Assembly (NCBI GenBank): GCA_016213505.1
Contig: JACRAF010000005.1
Coordinates: 1 to 64,000, forward strand
DNA: 64,000 bases
Direction of reading: 5' to 3'
Origin: Devosia nanyangense
GTDB lineage: Bacteria; Pseudomonadota; Alphaproteobacteria; Rhizobiales; Devosiaceae
The notes under the pieces are model-generated. The model was not told where the DNA came from and ran no database searches. It saw only the letters and a program-made list of their open reading frames with translations. The position numbers and the translations under genes are program-made. Shown here one piece after another: positions 41,653-50,160 of this stretch (positions are counted from its first letter, which is position 1; every line of letters begins with the position of its first letter).

Positions 41653-42309
41653 GTGTCGAACCGAGTGACTCGGCCAATGCTGCCTGACAATTCCGCTTCC
41701 GCACGCAGCGCGCGACCCACGCGGGTCTACGCGCAGCTGCCGCGCTTCCAGCGCGTCAAGGTCTCCGTGCTGGGCCGCTACATGCTGGCGGACCGGCGCG
41801 AATTCCCCTGCCAGGTGCTGGAGATGTCGCCGGGCGATGCCGCAGTGATCGCCCCGGTTGCCGGCAATGTCGGCGAAAAGGTCATCGCCTATCTCGATAG
41901 CCTCGGCCGGGTCGAAGGCACCATCAGGGAATCGATCGATGGCGGCTTCGTCATGGATCTGGCCGCCAGCCCGCGCAAGCGCGACAAGATGGCGGCCCAG
42001 CTCACCTGGCTCGCCAACAAGGACATCCTCAACCTGCCCGAGGATCGCCGGCACGAGCGCGTGGTGCCGGACAACCGGCACTCGACAGTCGTGCTCGACG
42101 ACGGCCGCCGCTACAATTGCAAGATCATCGATATTTCGCTCTCGGGCGCGGCGATCGAGCTGGCGGTGCGGCCGGCGATGGGGACCCCGGTCACCCTGGG
42201 GCGCATGCGGGCTCGCGTGGTCCGACATTTCCAGGACGGCGTGGCGGTCGAGTTCGCCTCGGCCCAGGAAATGCTGACCGTCGTGCAGCAGAACCTCAGG
42301 ATCAACTGA
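41653..42309 (+). CDS. PilZ-domain protein with duplicated PilZ-like fold
   Basis: 218 residues. The C-terminal half has intact c-di-GMP motifs: RRHERV (RxxxR-like) and DISLSGAAIEL (D/NxSxxG). The N-terminal half (FQRVKVSVLGRYMLADRREF, LEMSPGDAAVIAP) is a second, degenerate PilZ-like barrel. It follows the PAS_5 gene by 130 bases. GTG 41653 is used; ATG 41677 (MLPDNSASARS) is equally possible. Confidence 0.88.
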   Translation: MSNRVTRPMLPDNSASARSARPTRVYAQLPRFQRVKVSVLGRYMLADRREFPCQVLEMSPGDAAVIAPVAGNVGEKVIAYLDSLGRVEGTIRESIDGGFVMDLAASPRKRDKMAAQLTWLANKDILNLPEDRRHERVVPDNRHSTVVLDDGRRYNCKIIDISLSGAAIELAVRPAMGTPVTLGRMRARVVRHFQDGVAVEFASAQEMLTVVQQNLRIN

Positions 42310-42438
42310 CCGACCGCGCTGCCGCATGGTTAATCGGTCCTCACCTCGATCGCTAAAACACGCATAAAAACTCGTCGGCAATTTTCCGAGTGAGGCAATT
42401 CCGCGGCGGCATCTTGGCTCCCATCAGGGGGCTCAAAC

Positions 42439-43062
42439 ATGTCCAACACCATTTCCATCACGCTCGGCGGCACGATCATCGCGATGATCATGTTCGGCAC
42501 GCCGGCGGCCGCTTCTCCCAACGTCGATCTTTCCAACCCGGCCTTCGCGCCGGCGACCGGCCCCACCAGCATTCCGGTGGGCGCCGCGGAGTTCTGCAAG
42601 AGCCATCGCGACGAGTGCGCGCCGAACGTCCGCATCGTCGATGTCGAGACGTTGACGCAGCAGAGCTGGGACCAGCTCGTCGCCGTCAACGACGACGTCA
42701 ACCGCCGCATCGTTCCGGAAACCGACCAGGACCTCTACAACGTCGCCGAATTCTGGAGCTATCCGGACGGCCGCGGCGACTGCGAGGATTTCGCGCTCGA
42801 GAAGCGCCGCCAACTGCTCCAGGCGGGGTGGGACGCGAGCACCCTGCTGATGACCGTCGTGCGCGAGCGCAACGGCAACGGCCATGCCGTGCTGATGGTC
42901 CGCACCGATCGCGGCGATCTCGTGCTCGACAACCAGGATGGGCGGGTGCGCGTCTGGCAGGACACGCCTTACGAGTACATCAAGCGGCAGTCGCAGACCG
43001 ATGCCGGCAAGTGGGTCGGCCTCGCCGACAGCCGCGCCACGATCGTCGCCGCCGCCAACTAG
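42439..43062 (+). CDS. Bacterial transglutaminase-like cysteine peptidase (BTLCP)
   Basis: 207 residues with a signal peptide (to about residue 25, PAAA-SPN). The transglutaminase-like triad is visible: GRGDCEDFALEKRRQL (Cys), GHAVLMVRT (His) and DLVLDNQDGRV (Asp). This is the LapG-like group of periplasmic cysteine peptidases; LapG proper responds to c-di-GMP through LapD, which is not found here, though PilZ and EAL/GGDEF proteins are in the window. A strong hairpin follows. Confidence 0.9.
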   Translation: MSNTISITLGGTIIAMIMFGTPAAASPNVDLSNPAFAPATGPTSIPVGAAEFCKSHRDECAPNVRIVDVETLTQQSWDQLVAVNDDVNRRIVPETDQDLYNVAEFWSYPDGRGDCEDFALEKRRQLLQAGWDASTLLMTVVRERNGNGHAVLMVRTDRGDLVLDNQDGRVRVWQDTPYEYIKRQSQTDAGKWVGLADSRATIVAAAN

Positions 43063-43122
43063 GCGACGCTGACGAACACTGTTCCAGTTCTCGGGCCTTC
43101 CCCTGATAAGGTGCCCGATGAA

Positions 43123-43158
43123 GATGGGGCCGGCCCCTCCCCCGAGGCCGGCCCCATC
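43123..43158. terminator. Bidirectional hairpin terminator
   Basis: A perfect 13-bp stem (43123-43135 with 43146-43158, GATGGGGCCGGCC) with a 10-nt loop lies between the convergent BTLCP and small membrane protein genes. No long T run on either side. Confidence 0.6.
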
Positions 43159-43176
43159 GCCTTCCCCTGATGGAAC

Positions 43177-43497
43177 TCAGTGCACGATGGCGAAGTAGAT
43201 TCCGAGCAGGAACAGCCCGGTGATGAAGCTCCAGCCGAAGGCGACGAGCGCCGAGACCAGCACCGAGGCGACCGACAGCGTGCCGTCGTCCTCCTGCTTC
43301 CAGCCCATCTGCAGCATGATGTAGGGGCCGCAGATGAAGCTCATGAACAGATGCCCCATCGAGCTCAGCCAGGTCTTGCCGTCATAGCGCAGGATCGCCG
43401 GCGAGCCGGCGAGCCACTGGTAGAAATAGGTTCCGGTCCCCGCCATCGAGAGGCCAACGGCCATGATGAACCCTGCGAGCAGCAATTCGAACGCCAT
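43177..43497 (-). CDS. Small three-TM membrane protein
   Basis: 106 residues with three hydrophobic segments (about 4-25, 47-66 and 78-104). Conserved-looking features are the GTGTYFYQWLAG loop and LFMSFICGPYIMLQMGWKQE. The start is ATG 43495-43497. It resembles small uncharacterised membrane proteins of Hyphomicrobiales. Two CtrA-like boxes lie upstream, shared with the divergent gene. Confidence 0.78.
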   Translation of the reverse strand: MAFELLLAGFIMAVGLSMAGTGTYFYQWLAGSPAILRYDGKTWLSSMGHLFMSFICGPYIMLQMGWKQEDDGTLSVASVLVSALVAFGWSFITGLFLLGIYFAIVH

Positions 43498-43537
43498 GAC
43501 TGTACGCCTCACGCGCCGCGTTCGGTTCGCGGCAGTA

Positions 43538-43552
43538 TTAACCCTTCGTTAA
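43538..43552. promoter_or_regulatory. CtrA-like box, perfect TTAA-N7-TTAA
   Basis: TTAA at 43538-43541 and 43549-43552 with exactly seven bases between, 41 bases upstream of the leftward membrane protein start. Confidence 0.6.
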
Positions 43553-43588
43553 TCATAAGGGTGGCGTGATCGGCTGTCATCATCAGAG

Positions 43589-43603
43589 CTAACGACTGGT
43601 TAA
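43589..43603. promoter_or_regulatory. CtrA-like box (near consensus)
   Basis: CTAA (43589-43592), seven bases, TTAA (43600-43603), ending seven bases before ATG 43611 of the rightward gene. Confidence 0.45.
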
Positions 43604-43610
43604 TTCGGCC

Positions 43611-44279
43611 ATGACTACCCCCGCCGCGGCCGTCCCGCACAAGCGCGATGGACATTCGATCGGCTACAATCTCGGAGCGATCGCGGTCGTTGCCGCGCTT
43701 TGCGGACTGGGGCTCGCCTACGCCATCGACGCCGCGGGGCGGCAGGGGCGTGCCGCAGTCGGGGCATCGTCGACCATGGTTCGCACGCTCGGCGGCAAGG
43801 ACCTCGAGATCCCGGCGTCCTGGTTCCGCGCCGGCCAGAACGACGGGACCGGGTTCGCCAAGCAGGTCGATCTTTTCGTCAGCCTGCCGCTCGGGCCCGA
43901 TGGCGCCGCCCGCCGGATCGACGTGACGCTGATGCCGCGCAGCCGGGTGCGTCCGAGCGCCTCGCTGCTCGACGGCGTCTATCTCCACGAGTTCATGCCC
44001 GAACAGCTCTCGGGACCACCCGGGCTGATCGGCAAGCCGCTGGTCGCCCGGGAAGGCTACGAGAACGAAACGGTCTGGTACGATGCCCTGTCGTCATCGC
44101 CCTTCGTCGCCAAATGCTCGGCGCCGGTGGCGGAGGGCCAGCCAGGCCGGTGCCTGCGCGCCGTCTATCTGGGACCCGGCATCGCCGCGGTCTACGGCTT
44201 CGACGTCGATGTGCTGGGAAACTGGAAGACGTTCGACGCCGAGATTCGGCCGCTGCTGGCGCAGATCGGGGCGCTCTGA
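43611..44279 (+). CDS. Single-TM anchored periplasmic protein, unknown
   Basis: 222 residues: a short cytoplasmic N-terminus, one transmembrane helix (about 21-42, LGAIAVVAALCGLGLAYAID) and a periplasmic domain of about 175 residues with two cysteines (FVAKCSAP, GRCLRAVY) likely disulfide-bonded. No family recognised. Preceded by two CtrA-like boxes, one directly at the start site region, so cell-cycle control is plausible. Confidence 0.8.
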   Translation: MTTPAAAVPHKRDGHSIGYNLGAIAVVAALCGLGLAYAIDAAGRQGRAAVGASSTMVRTLGGKDLEIPASWFRAGQNDGTGFAKQVDLFVSLPLGPDGAARRIDVTLMPRSRVRPSASLLDGVYLHEFMPEQLSGPPGLIGKPLVAREGYENETVWYDALSSSPFVAKCSAPVAEGQPGRCLRAVYLGPGIAAVYGFDVDVLGNWKTFDAEIRPLLAQIGAL

Positions 44280-44292
44280 GCCGGCCGGGACG

Positions 44293-44613
44293 TCAGCCCT
44301 GCTCGACCACCACCGCGGTGCCGTACGCCAGCATCTCGGTGATGCCGTCGGTGATCTCGTTGGCGTCGTAGCGCATGGCGATGATGGCGTTGGCGCCGGC
44401 CGCCTCGGCCTGCTGGACCATCAGGTCCAGCGCCTCCTGCCGAGTCTTTTCGGCCAGCGAAGTGAACAGCGTGATGTTGCCGCCGACCAGCGACTGCAGG
44501 GCGCCGCCGATAGTACCGAAGACGCTGCGCGAGCGCACCGTGATGCCGCGCACCAGCCCGATCGTGTGGACGACGCGATAGCCCGGCAGGTCGTTGGTCG
44601 TGGCGACGATCAT
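44293..44613 (-). CDS. YbjQ-family (DUF74) protein
   Basis: 106 residues with the YbjQ/UPF0145 pattern: TTNDLPGYRVVHTIGLVRGI, then AEAAGANAIIAMRYDANEI. It forms pentameric barrels in known structures; the proposed heavy-metal role is unproved. ATG 44611-44613 is two bases after the DUF3126 stop, so both are one operon. Confidence 0.92.
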   Translation of the reverse strand: MIVATTNDLPGYRVVHTIGLVRGITVRSRSVFGTIGGALQSLVGGNITLFTSLAEKTRQEALDLMVQQAEAAGANAIIAMRYDANEITDGITEMLAYGTAVVVEQG

Positions 44614-44615
44614 GG

Positions 44616-44831
44616 TCACTTCACCTCGTCGAGGTCCTCTTCGAGGATCGCCATCTGGAAATTGTAGGATTTGTCGCCGTCTTCGTCGTCGACATAGATC
44701 AGACCCAGAAACTCTTCCCCGAGATAGACTTCGACGCTGTCGTTCTGCTTGCGCGGCCGCACGTCGATGCCGCGGCTGTTGAATTTGAGCTGCAGGTATT
44801 TTTGCAGCTTGATGATCTCGGGGTGGTTCAA
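44616..44831 (-). CDS. DUF3126 family protein
   Basis: 71 residues: HPEIIKLQKYLQLKFNSRGI, then RPRKQNDSVEVYLGEEFLGL and VDDEDGDKSYNFQMAIL. DUF3126 is an alphaproteobacterial family of unknown function. TTG 44831 is chosen because it matches the family's usual length and has GAGGAG eight bases upstream; the longer frame start at 44894 adds non-family sequence. Confidence 0.9.
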   Translation of the reverse strand: MNHPEIIKLQKYLQLKFNSRGIDVRPRKQNDSVEVYLGEEFLGLIYVDDEDGDKSYNFQMAILEEDLDEVK

Positions 44832-44993
44832 GGTCGGCCGCTCCTCAGCGTCGTTTCGGGTTCGCCACAATAGGCATTCGAGCGCCCGGGGCAATCCCGA
44901 CGCCGGTTTGATGACAGCTTATGGGGCCCAAAGCGGACATATCGCAAGCTTCTCGGAGGGACCTCGGGTCAAGTCCGGGCTTGATGGAAATGA

Positions 44994-45017
44994 GGGCGCG
45001 GGGTTTCGTCCGCGCCC
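44994..45017 (-). terminator. Hairpin terminator of the small membrane protein operon
   Basis: GGGCGCGG (44994-45001) pairs with CCGCGCCC (45010-45017) around an 8-nt loop, 19 bases past the stop at 45036. On the reverse strand TCATTTCCATC follows, a modest U-rich tail. Confidence 0.55.
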
Positions 45018-45035
45018 CGGCAGCTTTTCGTTCCG

Positions 45036-45422
45036 TCAGGCCGACGCGGGGCGGCGGGCGGCGAGGAGGTGATAGGCGAACCCGGCGGCGAACAGCAGGC
45101 GGACGGCGGCGGTAATCCAGGTCCGCGCCTCCATCTGGCCGCCGACGATAGCGAACGCGACCACCATGACCGAGAGCGCGTTGATGACGAGGCCCGCGAC
45201 CAGGAGCGCCCGCACCTCGGCATCATAGGCGGCATTGCGGACCAGCCAGAAGCCGGCGGCGAGACCAACCAGCGTTGCGCCGAGCAGCCGCACGATCGGC
45301 TCGGCGCCGGGCTCGAGCGGGGAGCCGAACGCGGCGACCGTCAGCATGGGCACCGAAAGGGCGGCGAGGCCGAGGGCGCCGTGGAATATGGCGGCAGCGG
45401 TCAACAAGATGCGTCTGCTCAT
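45036..45422 (-). CDS. Four-TM small membrane protein
   Basis: 128 residues with four hydrophobic helices (about 5-30, 43-62, 70-92 and 100-122) and conserved-looking GATLVGLAAGFWLVRNAAYD. It belongs to the small four-helix DoxX/DUF4345-like kind, but I cannot assign a family. The ATG overlaps the stop of the small upstream ORF (ATGA). A hairpin terminator follows. Confidence 0.75.
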   Translation of the reverse strand: MSRRILLTAAAIFHGALGLAALSVPMLTVAAFGSPLEPGAEPIVRLLGATLVGLAAGFWLVRNAAYDAEVRALLVAGLVINALSVMVVAFAIVGGQMEARTWITAAVRLLFAAGFAYHLLAARRPASA

Positions 45423-45604
45423 GGTCGTGGCGCCTCCTTGGCGCGAGGTTGGACGGGCCTCTCGGCCGGTTGGGCTTCCTGGGAGGCGGGAATGGGCGAA
45501 GCGTCGCGTCTGCCAGTCGGATAGACGAGCCGAGCGAGGGCTTCGCCCTCCTCCAGCAGCTCGTCCGACGGTCCAACCCGGGGCTGGCGCTCGGCCTCAG
45601 GCAT
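45419..45604 (-). CDS. Small protein, unknown
   Basis: 61 residues, charged, Pro-rich and probably disordered (starts MPEAERQPRVGPSDELLEEG). Evidence for translation: GGAGGAGGGG lies directly before ATG 45604, and its stop overlaps the start of the membrane protein gene by four bases, so it may serve as a coupling leader. No homologue recognised. Confidence 0.5.
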   Translation of the reverse strand: MPEAERQPRVGPSDELLEEGEALARLVYPTGRRDASPIPASQEAQPAERPVQPRAKEAPRP

Positions 45605-45735
45605 CCCCTCCTCCCTCGTCCCGTCGATCAGGACATTGGGAGGCTAGGCGAATGGGCGGGTTGCCGCTTCGGGCCTATTCCCCACCGGCGGCTGAAATCG
45701 CATGGGGAATTCTACCCACTGTGGAGCAGCCGACT

Positions 45736-47403
45736 TTACCGTGGAACGAGGTCGAGCCGTATCGCCGTGGCGGTCGCGGCCGCGCGGCTGGACACGTCGA
45801 GCTTGCCGAAGATGTTGCTGACGTGGCGATCGACGGTCTTTTCGCTGAGCCCAAGGGTCCGGGCTATGCCCTTGTTGGTCTCTCCGGTCGCGACCAGTGC
45901 GAGGACCTGAAGCTCGCGCGCTGTGAGCCCGTGCGAGGATCGGGCGCCGGGCCCCGCGCCTTGGCGGCGGACGGCATTTTCGAGGTCGGGAGCGGCGCCG
46001 ATGCGCTCGAACTCGCGCGCCGCGGCGGCATACTCGGCCTTGGCCGCATCGGCGTCGCCAAGCGCTGCGCAGGAGGCGGCCACCAGTACACGGATGCGAG
46101 CGGCGAGGTAGGGAGCGCCAAGCCGCAACCACAGGGCAAGGGACTCCCGCAGTGGCTCCAGCGCATCGCCCGGGCGGCCAGCCAGCAGCCGCACACTGCC
46201 GGTGGCGTGCCGCGCCATGGCGGTGAGGGCTTCGGCCTCGAAGGCAGCCGCGATGCCAGCCAGCTCCTCTGCGGCAGTTTGCGCCTCCGCCGCCTCGTCG
46301 CAGGCAACGAAGACCTCTACTGCAGCGGGTAGGAAACGGGCCCGCCGGAGCTGGCCGCTCGTTGCCGTGAGGACGCGCCGTATCTGCGCCAGCGCCGCTG
46401 CGCGGTTGCCCGCGGCCAGGCGCAGCAGCGCCAGTCCGGGCTGGGGATCGAGTCCCAGCCCCTCGGCTGCGCGATAGGCCGCCTCGGCCCCGGCCGCATC
46501 GCCGCGCAACCGGCAGAGTTCGCCCTGACGGTAGCGGGCTGCGGCCTTCGCTTCCGCGTCCGGCCCGGCCGCGAGGCGGTCGACTGCGGCGTCGACTTCG
46601 ACCTGCGCCGTGTCCCAGGCGCCGTTCCACTCGTACACTTCCGCCCGATGTACGAGACAGATGCCCGAAAAGATGCCGAGCTGTGGCTGCGTCTCGCACC
46701 AGTGGGAAAGGAGCGATGTCCATTCGCGACACTGCTCCCAGGCGAAGGCCTGCTGGCAACTCGCCAGCACGTGACAGTAGACCAGCCCAGCGACGAGCGG
46801 AGAAACTTCGTCGCGGCTGGCCGCGATCATGGTCTCGTCGAGCAGTGCCAACCCTTCGGCTATGCGCATCAGCCGAATGGCGGCGCGACCCTCGAGGCAA
46901 CGGGCGAAAGCGACCAGGTCGGCATCGCGGCAGCGCACGCCGATGCTGGCCGCCCGGGAGGCCGTTTCGCGCGCCTCGGCCAGCTCGCCGCGCGCCAGAT
47001 GACGCTGCACCGCGGGGAGCAGCAGCAGGCCCTGTTCGGCGCACTCCTCCCCCTCGGCAACGAGCCGCTGGCTGCGCGCCAGCCAGCCGCCGGCCTGCGC
47101 CGGCTCGCCGAGCGAAAAGTGGCGCATGCCCGCCCAGAATGCGTCGCGCGCCGCAAGGCGGGTTGCGCCTTCGGCGAGCCGGGCGGCGTGTGCCCGCTCG
47201 AGCGCGGCGATCATGTCGCGGTCGTGCCCGGTCAGCGCCGCGGCCCAGGCCAGGCGCTCCAGATCCTCAGCCCCGAGCGGGCTGGCGCGGTCCGCCGCGC
47301 CTAGTGCGCCCCGGGCATCGCCCCAGGCGCGGGCCGCATAGGCAGCCCGTCCCGCCGCCAAATCCGCGGGTGCGCCGCGGCCGATCCCAGCCGGGTCGTC
47401 CAT
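45736..47403 (-). CDS. LuxR-type regulator with TPR-rich N-terminus (no ATPase domain)
   Basis: 555 residues. The C-terminal 65 residues are a LuxR/FixJ HTH: LTARELQVLALVATGETNKG, then ARTLGLSEKTVDRHVSNIFG. The preceding 470 residues are Ala-rich helical repeats (TPR/MalT-like; for example DLERLAWAAALTGHDRDMIA) with no Walker motifs, unlike true LAL/MalT regulators. It may bind a partner protein instead of ATP. ATG 47401-47403; GTG 47409 adds two residues. No adjacent target gene is evident. Confidence 0.9.
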   Translation of the reverse strand: MDDPAGIGRGAPADLAAGRAAYAARAWGDARGALGAADRASPLGAEDLERLAWAAALTGHDRDMIAALERAHAARLAEGATRLAARDAFWAGMRHFSLGEPAQAGGWLARSQRLVAEGEECAEQGLLLLPAVQRHLARGELAEARETASRAASIGVRCRDADLVAFARCLEGRAAIRLMRIAEGLALLDETMIAASRDEVSPLVAGLVYCHVLASCQQAFAWEQCREWTSLLSHWCETQPQLGIFSGICLVHRAEVYEWNGAWDTAQVEVDAAVDRLAAGPDAEAKAAARYRQGELCRLRGDAAGAEAAYRAAEGLGLDPQPGLALLRLAAGNRAAALAQIRRVLTATSGQLRRARFLPAAVEVFVACDEAAEAQTAAEELAGIAAAFEAEALTAMARHATGSVRLLAGRPGDALEPLRESLALWLRLGAPYLAARIRVLVAASCAALGDADAAKAEYAAAAREFERIGAAPDLENAVRRQGAGPGARSSHGLTARELQVLALVATGETNKGIARTLGLSEKTVDRHVSNIFGKLDVSSRAAATATAIRLDLVPR

Positions 47404-47603
47404 CCCCACTGTTCTTGCGCTCCCGATCCTGCCTCGTCAGGCTTGAAATCCGGTCGTTCTGCCCCGCTCAAAGGGCCAACATCGCCCTCGGAATGTCAGG
47501 TGTAGTCCTTCTTGATCTCGCCACAAGGGGCTGACGGAAATCGGCCATGCCACGAGCACGTCATCCATCCGGGGCCGTGGTGAGTGGCCGCTTGTGGCTG
47601 AAT

Positions 47604-48431
47604 TCAGCCGCTGAAATCCTGGATGGCGACGACCTGGTCCATCACCGAGGCCGGCTGCGGGGCGCCCGCCTCGCCGACGATCCGGGCGGGAACGCCGACT
47701 ACAGTCACCCGCGGCGGCACCTCGCGGATCACCACGGACCCGGCGCCGATCCGGGCGCAGTCGCCGACCTTGATGTTGCCCAGAACGATGGCGCCGGCGC
47801 CAATCAGCACGCCGTTGCCGATTTTGGGGTGACGATCCTCGTCGGCCTTGCCCGTGCCGCCCAGGGTGACGCCCTGCAGGATCGAGCAATTGTCGCCGAT
47901 CACCGCCGTCTCGCCGACGACGAAGCCGGTGGCGTGGTCGAGCATGATGCCCTTGCCGATCCGAGCCCTGGGATTGATGTCGACCTGGAACACCTGGCTC
48001 GACCGGCTCTGCAGATAGAGCGCGAAATCGATGCGGCCGGCCTCGTGGAGGGCGCTGGCGAAGCGGTGGGTCTGGATCGCCTGGTAGCCCTTGAAGTAGA
48101 GGAACGGCACGATGGCGCGGTGCGTGGCCGGGTCGCGCTCGAGCGTCGCGGCAAGGTCGGCCCGGGCTTCGGCGCCGATCTCGGGGCGGAACGCCAGCGC
48201 GTCGGCGAAAGCCTGGCGGATCAGGTCGGCGGAGACGTCCGGATGGTCGAGCCGCTCGGCGAGCCGGTGCGCCAGCGCCTCCTCGAAGGTCGCGTGGTTG
48301 AGCACGTTGGCCATCACCATCGAGGACAGCCCCGGCTCGCCGGCAACGATCGTCCGCGCATTGGCGCGGACGGCGTCCCAGACCGGGTCCACCGATGAAA
48401 TGTTCGTCGCGGACTTGAGCGACACGTTCAT
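47604..48431 (-). CDS. cysE: Serine O-acetyltransferase
   Basis: 275 residues. Helical N-terminal domain (DPVWDAVRANARTIVAGEPG) and left-handed beta-helix of hexapeptide repeats (GKGIMLDHATGFVVGETAVI with the catalytic His and Asp; GVTLGGTGKADEDRHPKIGN; GAGSVVIREVPP). It makes O-acetylserine for cysteine synthesis. ATG 48429-48431 has GGAGG six bases upstream. No other cys gene is adjacent. Confidence 0.95.
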   Translation of the reverse strand: MNVSLKSATNISSVDPVWDAVRANARTIVAGEPGLSSMVMANVLNHATFEEALAHRLAERLDHPDVSADLIRQAFADALAFRPEIGAEARADLAATLERDPATHRAIVPFLYFKGYQAIQTHRFASALHEAGRIDFALYLQSRSSQVFQVDINPRARIGKGIMLDHATGFVVGETAVIGDNCSILQGVTLGGTGKADEDRHPKIGNGVLIGAGAIVLGNIKVGDCARIGAGSVVIREVPPRVTVVGVPARIVGEAGAPQPASVMDQVVAIQDFSG

Positions 48432-48526
48432 GAAGGCCTCCATCGCAGAACACCGATATAAGGCATCTGGTGCTCCGCCACCAAGCCCCGAGGCGTAAAT
48501 TGGTTCACGCTTTGCCGTTTCGGGGG

Positions 48527-49279
48527 TCAGGCATGCCGCGTCAGGAACGCCATCGCCGCGGCCTTGAACTTCAGATCTCCGGTCGCCAGCATGTGGGTGC
48601 GCTTGGGGATCGTGAAGGCCTCGCCGTGCTTTAGCAGCGCCGCGAGGGCATGCGGATCGCCCGCCATGTCGTCGGCCTCCCCGGCCGCCACGAGCACCGG
48701 TGTCTCAATTTGCCGCACCTGGGCCTCCGGCATGGGCTCGCGCGACGAGATCATGCAGGCGGCGAGGGCGGCGCGGTCGGCTTTGGAGTGATCGGCGAAA
48801 ATGCGGAACTGGCGGCCGGTCGCACCGTGAACATCTGCCAGGCTGTCGGCGGTCAGCGCCGCGATGATCTCCTCGGAATCTTCCAGCCCGGTGACGAGGT
48901 TGACGCCCATGCCGCCCCATACGGTGCGAACGACGCGGTCGGGATGGCGGAGGCAGAGATAAGCGGCGATCCGCGCCCCCATCGAATAGCCCATGACCCG
49001 GACGGCCATGAGTCCGAGGTGATCGAGCAGCCGGGCCGCGTCGTCGGCCATGAGGTGCGCGAAATAGAGTTTTGGATCATAGACCTTGCGCGACTTGCCG
49101 TGACCGCGATTGTCGATGGTGATGGGCTGGTAGCCGGCCCGCTTGAGCGCCTCGACCCAGCCGGTGTTGACCCAGTTGATCTGCCCGGACGAGGCAAAGC
49201 CGTGGATCAACAGGATCGGCCGCCCCTCCCCATGGACCTCGTAGGCGATCTCGATTCCGTCGGACAGAAAGCTCGGCAT
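48527..49279 (-). CDS. Alpha/beta hydrolase
   Basis: 250 residues: oxyanion HGFASSG, TIDNRGHGKS, nucleophile elbow GYSMGARI, acid in AAGEADD and His in PKRTHMLA. A complete triad of the common esterase/lipase-like family, substrate unknown. It is divergent from the GNAT gene with about 60 bases between starts. ATG 49277-49279. Confidence 0.92.
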   Translation of the reverse strand: MPSFLSDGIEIAYEVHGEGRPILLIHGFASSGQINWVNTGWVEALKRAGYQPITIDNRGHGKSRKVYDPKLYFAHLMADDAARLLDHLGLMAVRVMGYSMGARIAAYLCLRHPDRVVRTVWGGMGVNLVTGLEDSEEIIAALTADSLADVHGATGRQFRIFADHSKADRAALAACMISSREPMPEAQVRQIETPVLVAAGEADDMAGDPHALAALLKHGEAFTIPKRTHMLATGDLKFKAAAMAFLTRHA

Positions 49280-49339
49280 GGCGCCTCGTAGCACTGGCAC
49301 CACTTGCCCTCCAACCGCCGACATGCTGTTTCCCGCGCC

Positions 49340-49861
49340 ATGATCGACAATGACCTCCAGTTCGGCTTCGCCGGCCTCGACGACGTGCCGCGGGTGGCCG
49401 CTCTCATCGAGCGCGCCTATCGCGGGCCGGAAGCGGCAACGGGCTGGACCAACGAGGCGGCGCTGCTGACTGGGCCGCGCAGCTCGCCGGCCGAGATCGA
49501 GAGCCTGATCCGCGCTCCGGATTCGCGCTTCGTCACCGCCGTCGATGGCGACCGGCTGGTTGGTTGCGCGCTGTTGCAGAGGACCGCCGACGGCGCTTAT
49601 TTCGGGATGTTCGCGATCGATCCCGGCGAGCAGGGCAGCGGCCTCGGCAAGGCGATGATCGCCCGGTGCGAGGCAACGGCGCGCGAACTTTGGGGCGCCC
49701 GGTCCATGCATCTCACCGTCATCAGCCTCCGCGACAAGCTGATCGGCTGGTACGAGCGGCGCGGTTTCGCCCGGACCGGCCGGCGCCCCTTCCCGTTCGA
49801 CCGCGCCACTGGCGCCCTGCGTACCGATTTCGACCTAATAGTCTTGGAAAAGCCGCCCTAG
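49340..49861 (+). CDS. GNAT-family N-acetyltransferase
   Basis: 173 residues with VGCALLQRTADGAYFGMFAI, acetyl-CoA loop EQGSGLGKAMI (QxxGxG/A) and VISLRDKLIGWYERRGFART. Substrate unknown. ATG 49340 (MIDNDLQFGFAGLDD) is family-like; the frame is open 12 codons upstream. Confidence 0.9.
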   Translation: MIDNDLQFGFAGLDDVPRVAALIERAYRGPEAATGWTNEAALLTGPRSSPAEIESLIRAPDSRFVTAVDGDRLVGCALLQRTADGAYFGMFAIDPGEQGSGLGKAMIARCEATARELWGARSMHLTVISLRDKLIGWYERRGFARTGRRPFPFDRATGALRTDFDLIVLEKPP

Positions 49862-49908
49862 CTTCTGTATGGTCCGGCCACCTCAAATCCGCTGACTCGA
49901 AGGTTCCG

Positions 49909-50154
49909 ATGGCGCACTCCAGCACCCCGCATTTTCACAATACCGAGGGGCTGAAGCGCATCGAGGTCGGCTCCAAGGAGTTCATGTGCGTGGGCGCGCT
50001 GCCGCCCTTCGACCACCCGCACATCTACCTCGACATGGGCAAGGACGACGAGATCGTCTGCGCCTATTGCTCGACCCTTTACGTGTTCAATCCGAAGCTG
50101 GCGGCAGGAACGTCCGAGCCGCTATCGGCGGTCTACCAGGCCGAGCACGCGTAG
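49909..50154 (+). CDS. Zinc-finger (CHCC) domain protein
   Basis: 81 residues; the four ligands are Cys27 (FMCVGA), His near 36-38 (FDHPHIYLDMG), and Cys51 and Cys54 (IVCAYCSTLYVF). This is the CHCC family related to NDUFS6 of complex I. It lies seven bases before the FAD monooxygenase gene, a pairing seen in other alphaproteobacteria. Role not known. Confidence 0.93.
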   Translation: MAHSSTPHFHNTEGLKRIEVGSKEFMCVGALPPFDHPHIYLDMGKDDEIVCAYCSTLYVFNPKLAAGTSEPLSAVYQAEHA

Positions 50155-50160
50155 CCCAAC

